From contig NZ_LXYG01000017.1 in assembly GCF_001650905.1 (NCBI RefSeq), positions 518,973-582,972 of the forward strand: 64,000 nt of DNA, read 5' to 3'. The notes beneath the pieces are model-generated. The model had not been told where the DNA came from and ran no database searches. It was given only the letters and a program-made list of their open reading frames with translations. Below, piece after piece: positions 17,199 through 25,930 of the stretch (positions are counted from its first letter, which is position 1; each line of letters begins with the position of its first letter). Source of the stretch: Balneola sp. EhC07 (GTDB taxonomy: Bacteria > Bacteroidota > Rhodothermia > Balneolales > Balneolaceae). Both the position numbers and the translations under genes were made by a program.

Positions 17199-17909
17199 AT
17201 GAATAATCGACTTGTCACACTTTTAGTTATCGCAGTATTTATTTTTTCAGGATCTGCAATAGCACAAAATATCTCTGCTGACCGTCCGGGAGCAGGTTAT
17301 GGAACGTTCACTGTTCCTGCAAAGACCGTTTATCTAGAATCCGGAGCCTCTATCAGCGGTGACTTTTCTGATATCGGACAGATCTTTTTAAGAACGGGAT
17401 TGAGTGAAGATCTTGAAATTCAGTTTAACGCAGGATCGTTGTTGTTCATTGAAGGAGTTGATAAACCAAGAGTGGGGGTACAATCCTTAGCTTTTAAATA
17501 TAGTCTGGGTTCTTTTCAGAATGAAAAATTGAATCTGTCTTTACTTAGCCGCACAAACCTTCCTTTTTTTAATGATGACTATGAATATTACTTAACTCGG
17601 TTCATGTTGTTAGCGGATTATTCGATCAACGAAACATGGGGATTAAATTCTAATTTCGGGTACGGTGATTTTTTTGATGGACTGAGTAACGGTTCTTTCA
17701 ATTTTAATATCACACCGGGCTTTTCAGTGAATGAAAACACGGCAGCTTATTTCGGATATGCTGTTACTTTTGATGAGAATTTTTCCAGTGATTTGATCGA
17801 AGCAGGCATGGTTCACTTCTTAGACCCGTCTTTCCAACTTGATGCCGGATTTATTTATTCTGATGGTGATGTTCTTTATCTGACATTAGGTGTTGCAAAG
17901 AGGTTTTGA
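17199..17909 (+). CDS. Outer-membrane beta-barrel protein, transporter-like
   Basis: A 236-residue protein with a clear signal peptide (MNNRLVTLLVIAVFIFSGSAIA, cleavage near AQN). The mature part starts ISADRPG and consists of alternating amphipathic strands with a terminal phenylalanine after AKRF-type ending. This pattern resembles the barrel family annotated as phenol-degradation meta-pathway (MetA-like) outer-membrane transporters, but that name says little about substrate. It is divergent from mnmE, with only 29 bp between the start codons. Confidence 0.7.
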   Translation: MNNRLVTLLVIAVFIFSGSAIAQNISADRPGAGYGTFTVPAKTVYLESGASISGDFSDIGQIFLRTGLSEDLEIQFNAGSLLFIEGVDKPRVGVQSLAFKYSLGSFQNEKLNLSLLSRTNLPFFNDDYEYYLTRFMLLADYSINETWGLNSNFGYGDFFDGLSNGSFNFNITPGFSVNENTAAYFGYAVTFDENFSSDLIEAGMVHFLDPSFQLDAGFIYSDGDVLYLTLGVAKRF

Positions 17910-17910
17910 T

Positions 17911-18046
17911 CTTTTGTCCCGTTCGAACGGGATATCAAGACAAAAGTAGGAGCCAATCCTTTTTCGTTTGTTAGCAGGACTAAAGTCCTTGCTTGTTTAT
18001 GTACGAGTTTAAGACAAGAACATAAGCTAGAAGGGGATTTATCCCC
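17911..18046. repeat. Cluster of short palindromic hairpins
   Basis: Three separate hairpins follow the barrel gene. CTTTTGTC (17911-17918) pairs with GACAAAAG (17939-17946) around the inner palindrome CCCGTTCGAACGGG (17918-17931). AGCAGGACTAAAGTCCTTGCT covers 17973-17993. GGGGATTTATCCCC covers 18033-18046. The first may end transcription of the barrel gene. The others have the look of REP elements, similar in style to those at 36929-37040. Confidence 0.6.
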
Positions 18047-18432
18047 GGGTTTCTATAATCCATCTAGTAATTAATACATGTTAAAGTACTTTTGTACCGC
18101 TACTGAGCTTCCTCAGCACAGGCTCCAGTACCAAAAGCTCCCGACAAGAATTATTGGCGCGAACTCCATTGCATCGACTAATCATTACAAAAGGTCTTCC
18201 TGCGTATGATACATATTCAAGAACCAGCCTGAGTGTAACGATTGCTCCTGAGGAGCCGTCGATTTCATTGCGTTCTTTGCTCGCCAACAATTCTAAAGGT
18301 CGATATAGCTGGAAGCTTTTTTCTAAAATTGTCAGGATTTAAAAAAGGACGATTTTGTCAACGAATTATATAACATCCACAAAGAAGATCAAATTGCTAA
18401 AATCAAAGGGATAAAGAGGTTCATTGAAACAA
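18047..18432. other. Gene-free stretch with a possible coding relic
   Basis: No credible gene. Minor open frames exist on both strands near 18081-18342, but their translations show no hydrophobic core, domain motif or start context. Between 18350 and 18432 one plus-strand frame reads DDFVNELYNIHKEDQIAKIK and continues KRFIETKK. It looks like genuine helical protein sequence but has no start, because a stop lies just upstream. It may be the tail of a decayed gene. The interval is GC-richer and less AT-skewed than neighbouring spacers. Confidence 0.4.
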
Positions 18433-18466
18433 AAAAGGCTTCTCTCCATGAAGAAAGAAGCCTTTT
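18433..18466. terminator. Terminator downstream of the POT transporter gene
   Basis: AAAAGGCTTCT (18433-18443) and AGAAGCCTTTT (18456-18466) form an 11-bp stem, with A-rich flank that becomes a U tract on the minus strand. It lies 20 bp after the transporter stop codon. Confidence 0.8.
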
Positions 18467-18486
18467 AAATTTATAGATAAATTCAA

Positions 18487-20016
18487 TTAATGAACGTTGC
18501 CCATCATGCGTTTAAGTATTGGGGATAAAATAAACACGATCACAGAAGCTCCAAGAGCGTACTTAGCGATCAGATCAAAACCACCCAGATACGTGTTTAA
18601 TGTTTGAAGTCCACCCACATTGATATCTGTACTTTCGATAGCCAGCTGTTTTCCGATAAAACCTACAACCTGGAAGGCATAAGCTGATGACAAGAACCAA
18701 ATTCCCATCATAAAAGCTACGATTCGTTTAGGAGACAGATCAGTGATCTTAGACAATCCGACCGGCGACATAAATAATTCACCAACCGAAAGTAAGAAGT
18801 ACATGATCATTAAATATGAAAATGGAACCATTCCGGATTCATCAGCACTGTTTCCACTCAAAGCCAGTACATAAAAACTAATCCCTGCTAATGCTAAACC
18901 TGTAGCAAATTTATAAGGAGTAGGTGGGTTCTTCTTTTTCTTACTTAGATAACCCCACAAGAGAGAGATCGGAATTGAAAGAATAATGATCCACATCGAA
19001 TTTAGAGCATTGGTCTGTGCAGCATCGATCCAAACCAGATTTACGTTTCTCGCAGCAAACAATGTAATAACACTACCTGAAAGCTCATGGAAACCCCAGA
19101 AAATTGTCATGAAAAGAGTAATGAAGACTGCAACAATCAGTTTCTTTCTTTCATCGGGAGTACATTGAGACATTATATATCCTAAATACAAGAGGATTCC
19201 AACGCCAACAATCTTAAAGATTACATTCACAATATTTTGATCACCTAAAAAGGTGTTTCCACCACCAATATCCTGGTAGGCTGACAATAAATAAGCTATT
19301 ACAGGAGCAGATAGAAAAGCTAAGATAGGAACAAAGTATTTTTGAGGGATACCCAAAACTTTCTTCTCATATACTTCCTGACTTGGTGGCAATCCATTAT
19401 CACCAAAAACATTTTTCTTAATCCCGCTCCAAAAGAAAGCCAAACCTGTAAGCATCCCTATGCCTGCGAGTCCAAAACCATAGTGCCATCCATATTCTCG
19501 ACCGAGCCATCCACATAAGAGTGGAGCAACAAATCCACCAATATTAATACCCATGTAGAAAATAGTGAAACCGGAATCTTTTTTTGCATCGCCATCTTTA
19601 TACAAAGAACCTACAAAAGTGGATATGTTTGGTTTGAAGAAGCCGTTTCCAACCACAATGAAAGCAAGTGCCAGAAAGAAGGTGAGGTTACCGGGAATAG
19701 CCAGCACAAAGTGCCCTAGTGCCATTAAAATTCCACCAAGAAAGATAGACTGCCTCATGCCTAAGATGGTATCAGAAACCCTGCCTCCAATAACAGTAGA
19801 AGCATAAACTAAAGACCCATATGAAGCATACACAGCGGCGGCGGCAATATCTCTTGAAGCTAATGCCTCAAAAACCTCATTAACCATGTACAGGGTTAAC
19901 AGAGCTCTCATTCCATAGAAACTGAATCGTTCCCACAACTCAGCGAAGAATAAGTAAAAAAGCCCTTTAGGATGCCCGAACATCATTTCCTGATTTTGTT
20001 CTGCTACATTTGCCAT
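18487..20016 (-). CDS. POT/PTR family proton-dependent peptide transporter
   Basis: A 509-residue inner-membrane protein with about 14 helices. The POT signatures are clear: ELWERFSFYGMRALLTLYM in helix 1 (the ExxERFxYY-type proton and peptide motif), and FTIFYMGINIGGFVAPLLCG matching the PTR2 family signature. It should import di- and tripeptides in symport with protons (DtpT-like). It is monocistronic, with its own terminator and a 143-bp leader shared with a divergent DUF456 gene. Confidence 0.94.
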   Translation of the reverse strand: MANVAEQNQEMMFGHPKGLFYLFFAELWERFSFYGMRALLTLYMVNEVFEALASRDIAAAAVYASYGSLVYASTVIGGRVSDTILGMRQSIFLGGILMALGHFVLAIPGNLTFFLALAFIVVGNGFFKPNISTFVGSLYKDGDAKKDSGFTIFYMGINIGGFVAPLLCGWLGREYGWHYGFGLAGIGMLTGLAFFWSGIKKNVFGDNGLPPSQEVYEKKVLGIPQKYFVPILAFLSAPVIAYLLSAYQDIGGGNTFLGDQNIVNVIFKIVGVGILLYLGYIMSQCTPDERKKLIVAVFITLFMTIFWGFHELSGSVITLFAARNVNLVWIDAAQTNALNSMWIIILSIPISLLWGYLSKKKKNPPTPYKFATGLALAGISFYVLALSGNSADESGMVPFSYLMIMYFLLSVGELFMSPVGLSKITDLSPKRIVAFMMGIWFLSSAYAFQVVGFIGKQLAIESTDINVGGLQTLNTYLGGFDLIAKYALGASVIVFILSPILKRMMGNVH

Positions 20017-20159
20017 AAATTCTTTATTTAAAGTTTTGTATAAAAAAGACCGATGATGATACCTAAAGAGTTACAATGGTGCAAGAACCGATTGTTCAGA
20101 CATCTGCAACAAAGAACAATAAATAACGTGTACATTCCAGTTCATAAATTTGATAACTC

Positions 20160-20636
20160 ATGGAAATATTATTTATTGGTCTTGGTGTGGTGTTAATCCT
20201 GATGGGTTTAGCAGGAGCTTTTCTTCCTGTGCTACCGGGACTTCCTTTCAGTTACGCTGCACTTTTAGTGCTTCACTTTAGCGGAGTCGCCCAGTTCAGC
20301 ACATTCTTCTTAGTAGCCTGGGCAATTGTTGTTTTGACTATACTAATACTTGAGAACGCACTTCCTGCTTACACCACCAAGAAGTTTGGGGGCACGGTCT
20401 ATGGGGTTACGGGAAGTACAATTGGAATGATATTAGGGATGTTATTCTTTCCTCCATTAGGATTTTTTCTGGGAACACTGATTGGAGCTTTTGTGGGAGA
20501 AATGATCTATAAACAAGATGTTAAAATAGCACTTAAATCAGCTTGGGGATCTTTTATAGGGTTTTTGACCGGAACCGCTATCAAAGTTACCGTTGCAGCA
20601 ATGATTGCTTTCTCATTTTTTAAGGCTATTCTCTGA
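20160..20636 (+). CDS. DUF456 family membrane protein
   Basis: A 158-residue protein made of glycine-rich hydrophobic helices with LMGLAGAFLPVLPGLPFSYA near the start and GMLFFPPLGFFLGTLIGAFVGE in the middle, which is the DUF456 pattern. Function is unknown. Its last 24 bp overlap the 3' end of the convergent gene that follows, with no room for a terminator. Confidence 0.85.
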   Translation: MEILFIGLGVVLILMGLAGAFLPVLPGLPFSYAALLVLHFSGVAQFSTFFLVAWAIVVLTILILENALPAYTTKKFGGTVYGVTGSTIGMILGMLFFPPLGFFLGTLIGAFVGEMIYKQDVKIALKSAWGSFIGFLTGTAIKVTVAAMIAFSFFKAIL

Positions 20637-21053
20637 GCTATCTTTTTTGAGATATTGCAGTATCGTGTAGAAGGCAACAGCGAAACACAAAAGAGAACCA
20701 CTTCCAAATAAGGTCCGGGCAATCCAAACATTTTGTGTATTACTTAAAAAAGGAGTTCCACCTGAAAAGTGAGCTGCTTCACCATAAAATGCGATCCAAC
20801 CCCCGATGCAACCAAAGCTCAGAACCAATAAGCCGGATAACAGGTGATTAATTGGTGACTTTTCTCCAATAAGTATTATTACTCCGGCTAATGAAAATAC
20901 AAATCCACATAAGCCAACCACCCATTTTGGAGCATTTAGTGTTGGATCATCAACAGGAATAATTCCTATGCCAATCAGAATAAAAAACAAGCCGGTCAAA
21001 ATGAAAAGCCAGGAGAATAACTTTGTTTTTGCCGGACTTAATTTTGTACTCAT
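20613..21053 (-). CDS. Four-TM membrane protein of unknown function
   Basis: A 146-residue protein with helices near residues 12-32, 43-62, 68-88 and 112-132, and a short charged tail (LKKDSSENSLKK). I recognise no family. It lies 54 bp downstream of the last gene of the TolB/TPR array on the same strand, so read-through from the array is possible. It overlaps the convergent DUF456 gene by 24 bp. Confidence 0.65.
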   Translation of the reverse strand: MSTKLSPAKTKLFSWLFILTGLFFILIGIGIIPVDDPTLNAPKWVVGLCGFVFSLAGVIILIGEKSPINHLLSGLLVLSFGCIGGWIAFYGEAAHFSGGTPFLSNTQNVWIARTLFGSGSLLCFAVAFYTILQYLKKDSSENSLKK

Positions 21054-21107
21054 TCAGATAATAGTTTTATAACAGGTAATTGCTTTAGCAATTGAATCTT
21101 AAAATAA

Positions 21108-23360
21108 TCAATTCTCTTCAGCCCAATCTTCCTGCCATTCACCTTTTTCTTTTAAGAATTGGACTACATTTTCACGCATTATCCCAAGATCAGCATAAAT
21201 CTTCTTTTCAAACGCTTCAAAATTTTGTGACTCTTTTATCCGGAAAAAAGGAATCTCGGATGTGATAATTAATGGATAATTTGCTTTGGAGTTTAATTCG
21301 AAATAGAATTTTTCCATCGCAGCTACAGCTTCGTCATATTGCTCTGTTGCGATCTGGCACCATAGTTTAACATCTAATTCGTTATAGATTTCTATGTGAC
21401 CACTCTCTTCCATTTCGGTCAATCTTTTATCTTTATATTCACATAATCGATCAGCGATCATTTCAACTTCCTCCACTTTCCCTGCTTTATCAGCTAATGT
21501 GAGATAAAAGATCGAAGCAGTTTGTTGATCCTCATTAACTATTTCTTTCCCGGGTTCATCAAGAAAATCAGAAAATCTCATTTTCAATAAATCTAAGCCT
21601 TCCTGATATTCTTCTTTCTCATAATGATAAGCCAACAGATCAATCACAAAGAATTCCACTGTTCGTTCTCCGTATGTTTCAATTAGTTCATTGACTATCT
21701 TTTTCGTGGTCTCAAAGTCTCCTCTGGTCTGGCTGGTTTTCAAAAGGTTACGAGGACCTGCATGATTCTCAGGATACTTTTCAGAGATTTTCTCCCCAAA
21801 ATATTCAGCCATATTCAGCATGTTAAGATCTCGAGCGATATCTGAGACCATCCACATAAAATCCATGTCATCCGGGTTTTGCAGATGTCCTTCATAAGCA
21901 AAGGTAAAAGCATTATCGAGTTCTCCATAGGGAACATCACGCAGTAACCATGCTTTGGCATAATAAGAGCCATTATAATCAGGAGTTCGTTTGATATTGC
22001 GATCAATGATATCCATTGCCTCATAATACCTGTTTTCCACATCTGCCAGATGACGTGCATAGGAATTGGATATATACGGACTCAACGGATCCAGTTCATA
22101 GGCTTTAAATAATTGAGCTCTGGATTCTTGAACTTTATTATTTCTTCCCAGTGCACTTCTGTAATCCATTCGTATAGAAGCATCATTGGGGGCAAGTTCA
22201 ACAGCTTTTTTGAGCGTTTCTTCGCTTTTTTCGAATTGAAATTCAAAACCATAATAATCTGCCAGTGCCTGATGAGCTTTTCCAAGATCTTTGTCTAACG
22301 AGATTGCCATTTCCGCATTCTCTCTCATTAGCACTTTGGTTTCGTCCGCACCTATGTTTCCATTCTGATGAAGGTTATTGTATGCAAGAGCTAAACGAGC
22401 ATAAGCTTCCGCAAAGGTAGGATCGAGTCGAATCGCTTCTTTATATTTTTGAATGGCATATTCAATATCATCCGGTTGGTAGGTGATCTCTCGCTGAGTA
22501 GCCTCCAGAAAGGCATTGTACGCTTCAATGTCCATGGTTGGACGACTGGCTAACTGAGCTTCATCTTTAGGAAGTAAGCGTACTTTTAGTTCTTCCATTA
22601 CATGTAAGGAGATCTCTTCCTGTATATCAAAAATATTGTCGACCGTAAATTCACGATCATAGGTTTCGCTCCACATATGGAAGCCGTCAGAAACACGGAT
22701 CAACTGAGCTGTAATTCGAAGTCGGTTTCCTGACTTGCGAACGCTGCCTTCCAGAATATTAGCAACTCCAAGTTCACTCCCGATCTCAGTCAGATTCTCG
22801 TTCTGCCCTTTGAATTTGAAAGAAGAAGTTCGTCCTGCTACCTGCATATCTTCTACTTTGGCGAGAGCATTGAGTAATTCTTCTGAAAGTCCGTCAGAGA
22901 AATACTCATTTTCTTTATCACTACTCATATTTACAAATGGAAGTACTGCAATAGATGCTGTTTCAATTTTAGCTACAGCACCTGCATCTTCTAAAATGGA
23001 AGCTTTGGCAAAGAAAACTCTTTCGATAACTACAAAAAATAAAGCAATGGATAACACTGAAATAATAACGCCATTCAGTTTTTTTCCGGTTCGGTCAGTA
23101 ACGGATTCTGTAATCTCAACTTCTCTGGATTTTTTGATTCCTTCCGGTGTTAATTCAAATGCCCATGCAAAAATAAGTGTGAGTGGGAATCCTATTCCAA
23201 CAAATACAATTACGACGGTATCAAACCAATCGGGGATGTTAAGAGGTGCTTCAATTACAGTAACGATCTGAATGATCAACCATCCGGCAATAGCATAAGC
23301 TACGGCTACTTTAAAGACGTTCCGACGTTTTAGTTCTTCTATAAAGTTCGAAATGTTCAT
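21108..23360 (-). CDS. Three-TM / TolB-like / TPR protein, array copy 1 (last transcribed)
   Basis: A 750-residue membrane protein. Residues 1-120 hold LKRRNVFKVAVAYAIAGWL (helix 1), FPLTLIFAWAFELTPEG (helix 2) and a third helix near 96-116. Residues 128-255 form the TolB-N/FlgO-like domain often seen in proteins annotated as TPR adenylate cyclases: IAVLPFVNMS, DGLSEELLNALAK, AGRTSSFKFKG, LEGSVRKSGNRLRITAQL, HMWSETYDREF. TPR-type repeats follow (AIQKYKEAIRLDPTFAEAYA and several more). No cyclase, kinase or DNA-binding domain is present. The C terminus ends EKGEWQEDWAEEN. Role unknown; probably a membrane sensor or scaffold. Its N-terminal part is the most diverged of the five copies. Confidence 0.88.
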   Translation of the reverse strand: MNISNFIEELKRRNVFKVAVAYAIAGWLIIQIVTVIEAPLNIPDWFDTVVIVFVGIGFPLTLIFAWAFELTPEGIKKSREVEITESVTDRTGKKLNGVIISVLSIALFFVVIERVFFAKASILEDAGAVAKIETASIAVLPFVNMSSDKENEYFSDGLSEELLNALAKVEDMQVAGRTSSFKFKGQNENLTEIGSELGVANILEGSVRKSGNRLRITAQLIRVSDGFHMWSETYDREFTVDNIFDIQEEISLHVMEELKVRLLPKDEAQLASRPTMDIEAYNAFLEATQREITYQPDDIEYAIQKYKEAIRLDPTFAEAYARLALAYNNLHQNGNIGADETKVLMRENAEMAISLDKDLGKAHQALADYYGFEFQFEKSEETLKKAVELAPNDASIRMDYRSALGRNNKVQESRAQLFKAYELDPLSPYISNSYARHLADVENRYYEAMDIIDRNIKRTPDYNGSYYAKAWLLRDVPYGELDNAFTFAYEGHLQNPDDMDFMWMVSDIARDLNMLNMAEYFGEKISEKYPENHAGPRNLLKTSQTRGDFETTKKIVNELIETYGERTVEFFVIDLLAYHYEKEEYQEGLDLLKMRFSDFLDEPGKEIVNEDQQTASIFYLTLADKAGKVEEVEMIADRLCEYKDKRLTEMEESGHIEIYNELDVKLWCQIATEQYDEAVAAMEKFYFELNSKANYPLIITSEIPFFRIKESQNFEAFEKKIYADLGIMRENVVQFLKEKGEWQEDWAEEN

Positions 23361-23389
23361 AACGCTTCGCGGATTAAAAATTTTTGTAT

Positions 23390-23475
23390 TGTCATGTCGA
23401 ACAGATGTGAGATATCTAAAGAATACCTAAACCGGCATAAAACCTCTAGACTTCTCACATTCGATCGAAGTGACA
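23390..23475. repeat. 86-bp imperfect palindrome in array spacer 1
   Basis: Left arm TGTCATGTCGAACAGATGTG and right arm ending CGAAGTGACA enclose a roughly 27-base centre. The unit occupies the middle of a 157-bp spacer between copies 1 and 2. This copy has the most arm mismatches of the four. Confidence 0.8.
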
Positions 23476-23517
23476 GAGTGAAAGGGGAAGTAATTTTTAA
23501 TTCTAAATCTTTCATTT

Positions 23518-25773
23518 TTAATTCTCTTCCCATTCTTTTTTCCAGTCGCCTTCTTCTTTGAGGTAGATAATCACTTCGCTCCGCATTTTATGAATGTCAT
23601 CTAAAATGAGTTCTTTGGTTTTTATCATTTCGGGATGGTCTTTATAAAGCAGAAATACATCGCTAAGAAAAGCAAAAGGATATGCTCTTTTTCCCTTTCG
23701 CTCGAAGTAATATTCTTTGAGTTGATCTATTCCTTCCTTTACATTTCCCTTAATAAGATTACAATTCATTGACATCCATAAATCGTTAGGATCTAAATCG
23801 GAATCAGTGGTTTCTTTGCCCTGATTTTTGGCGCTATAGTCTTCACAAATACTATTAATAAAGAATTGAGCTTCTTTTTCTTTGCCTTCATCAATTAACA
23901 CGGTCGCATAAAGAAATACCAGGTCTAATGCATCTCTTTTTAACAAATCGTTGTTGTAAGAGTCAAAGTCAAACGTTTTGTTTGCAATCTCCGGCCAATG
24001 TTTATCTATCATTTCTAAAATTTCTTCGTTTCTCCCTAGTATGAATAGGTTGCTGGAATAAGAAGAAGTCATAAATTTTTCAACCTGAGGACCAAATTGA
24101 GTTTTCATAGCATCCATTGTACTAAGAGCCAGCTCGCTTTGCCCCATCAATGTTTGGGTTTCTAACATACCACCTATAGCTTCAAAGTTGCTGGGATAAA
24201 GCTCTAACATTTTATCTGAATAGTATTTTCTTACCGGAATCAGATCTAGGTCAGAAGAGAGACCAACGATTAAACTTAATATTTCCAGAGATTCAGGGTT
24301 TTCTTTTAAAGCCTTATGTGCGGCTATAAAAGCTTTATCTAGATCTCCATTAGGAATTAATGCCAGTGTAGAGATTTTTGCGCGGTGAGCAGAGGTATAG
24401 TCAGGGGCTCTGGCAATTACTTTGTCCAGCAATTCAATTCCCTTTTCATATTCTTTTCTTACCAGAAAAAGTGAAGCGTAATTTACTGCGATCGGATTGC
24501 TTAAAGGGTCTAGTTGATACGCTTTTTCTAAATATCTATATGCTTCTTCTTCACTTCGGCTTTTGATAGCTATATATAAACTGTTATAGGCATACGCATC
24601 GTTTGGGGTTAATTCAATTGCTTTTCGATATGCATTTTCAGCGGCTATTAGCGCATTTTCTTCAAGTCGCTGGTTCTGATAAAAACCAAGTGCCCGATAT
24701 ACAATTCCAAGGTTTGGGTTGATCAATAATGCTTTATTAATATTGGTATCCATTTTTTCAAGCATCTCAGCAAATGACAAGTTTCCATATTGGTTTAACA
24801 AGCCATAAGCAATTGCTAAACGAGCGTAGGCTTCTGTAAATGTTGGATCAATTTCTATTGCTTGTTCATAAAGCGTGATAGCTGTTTCCAGATCTTCCGG
24901 GCTACGACTTACTTCTAATTGCGTTGCTTTAAGGAAAGCGTTATAAGCTTCAATATCATCTGTAGGACGCTTTGCAATTTCTTCTTCATCAACAGGGAGT
25001 AGGCGTACTTTTAGTTCTTGCACAACTTTACGGGAAATTTCTTCCTGTATGGCAAAAATGCCCTCCAGTTCCCGGTCATAGGTTTCACTCCAAAGATGGA
25101 AACCGTTATCAGCCTGAACAAGCTGAGCAGTGATTCTAATCTGATCACCATCTTTACGGACACTACCTTCAAGAATGTGCTTTACTCCGAGTTGTTCAGC
25201 AATGACCCTTAAATCCGCATTTTTATTTTTAAAACTAAATGAAGAAGTACGTCCCGCAACCTGCATTCCTTCAATATTAGCAAGTCCATTTAATAACTCT
25301 TCTGAAAGTCCATCTGAGAAATATTCGTTGGATTGATCTGCACTCATATTTACGAAAGGGAGAACGGCAATGGATGCATTTTCAATCTTAGATACATCCG
25401 AATCAAAAATGGTAGATTGAGCAAAAAAGATCCGTTCCACTAAAAGAAATACTAATCCAAAAGATAGAGCACCTATGATGAGTCTATTCAATTTCTTTCC
25501 GGTTGATTCGGTAACTGACTCTGTTATTTCAATGTCTTTTGATTTCTCTATTCCTTCAGGGGTGAGTTCAAAAGCCCATGCAAAAATAAGCGCTAACGGG
25601 AAGCCAATAAGTACCAACGTAGTTACAAGAGGAGCAACCCATTCCGGGAATCCGAGTTGCGGTGCAATTGTATCAAATACCTGAATGATCAACCAACCGG
25701 CAATAGCGTAAGCAGTAGCTACTTTAAATACATTACGCCGCTTTAGTTCTTGTATGAAATTCGAGATGTTCAT
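23518..25773 (-). CDS. Three-TM / TolB-like / TPR protein, array copy 2
   Basis: A 751-residue paralogue with the same order of parts: LKRRNVFKVATAYAIAGWL, FPLALIFAWAFELTPEGIEK, third helix (LIIGALSFGLVFLLVERIFF), then IAVLPFVNMSADQSNEYFSD, AGRTSSFSFKNK, LEGSVRKDGDQIRITAQL, and TPR repeats from about residue 280 (AITLYEQAIEIDPTFTEAYA, AYRKAIELTPNDAYAYNSL). It lacks the two-residue insertion before the IFAIQEE motif found in the other copies (REL-EGIFAIQEE). It shares the GNLS segment after the first TPR with copies 1 and 4. Ends EGDWKKEWEEN. Confidence 0.88.
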   Translation of the reverse strand: MNISNFIQELKRRNVFKVATAYAIAGWLIIQVFDTIAPQLGFPEWVAPLVTTLVLIGFPLALIFAWAFELTPEGIEKSKDIEITESVTESTGKKLNRLIIGALSFGLVFLLVERIFFAQSTIFDSDVSKIENASIAVLPFVNMSADQSNEYFSDGLSEELLNGLANIEGMQVAGRTSSFSFKNKNADLRVIAEQLGVKHILEGSVRKDGDQIRITAQLVQADNGFHLWSETYDRELEGIFAIQEEISRKVVQELKVRLLPVDEEEIAKRPTDDIEAYNAFLKATQLEVSRSPEDLETAITLYEQAIEIDPTFTEAYARLAIAYGLLNQYGNLSFAEMLEKMDTNINKALLINPNLGIVYRALGFYQNQRLEENALIAAENAYRKAIELTPNDAYAYNSLYIAIKSRSEEEAYRYLEKAYQLDPLSNPIAVNYASLFLVRKEYEKGIELLDKVIARAPDYTSAHRAKISTLALIPNGDLDKAFIAAHKALKENPESLEILSLIVGLSSDLDLIPVRKYYSDKMLELYPSNFEAIGGMLETQTLMGQSELALSTMDAMKTQFGPQVEKFMTSSYSSNLFILGRNEEILEMIDKHWPEIANKTFDFDSYNNDLLKRDALDLVFLYATVLIDEGKEKEAQFFINSICEDYSAKNQGKETTDSDLDPNDLWMSMNCNLIKGNVKEGIDQLKEYYFERKGKRAYPFAFLSDVFLLYKDHPEMIKTKELILDDIHKMRSEVIIYLKEEGDWKKEWEEN

Positions 25774-25802
25774 GTCGCTTGGCGAATTGAAAATTCGAGC
25801 TT

Positions 25803-25888
25803 TGTCTTGTTGTACGGATGTGAGACATCTAAAGAATCACTAAACAGGTATAAAACCTCTAGACTTCTCACGTTCGTTCGAAGTGACA
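25803..25888. repeat. 86-bp imperfect palindrome in array spacer 2
   Basis: Same element as at 23390, with left arm TGTCTTGTTGTACGGATGTG and right arm TTCGTTCGAAGTGACA. The centre ATCACTAAACAGGTATAAAA is close to the other copies. Same offset within a 157-bp spacer. Confidence 0.8.
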
Positions 25889-25930
25889 GATTGGAAGAAG
25901 GGATGATCTTTAATTTTACATTCTTCATTT

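Noticed and set aside
18081..18342. Two opposing open frames of 62-69 codons
   Set aside because: No recognisable motif, no start context and low-information composition on both strands; treated as part of a gene-free stretch.
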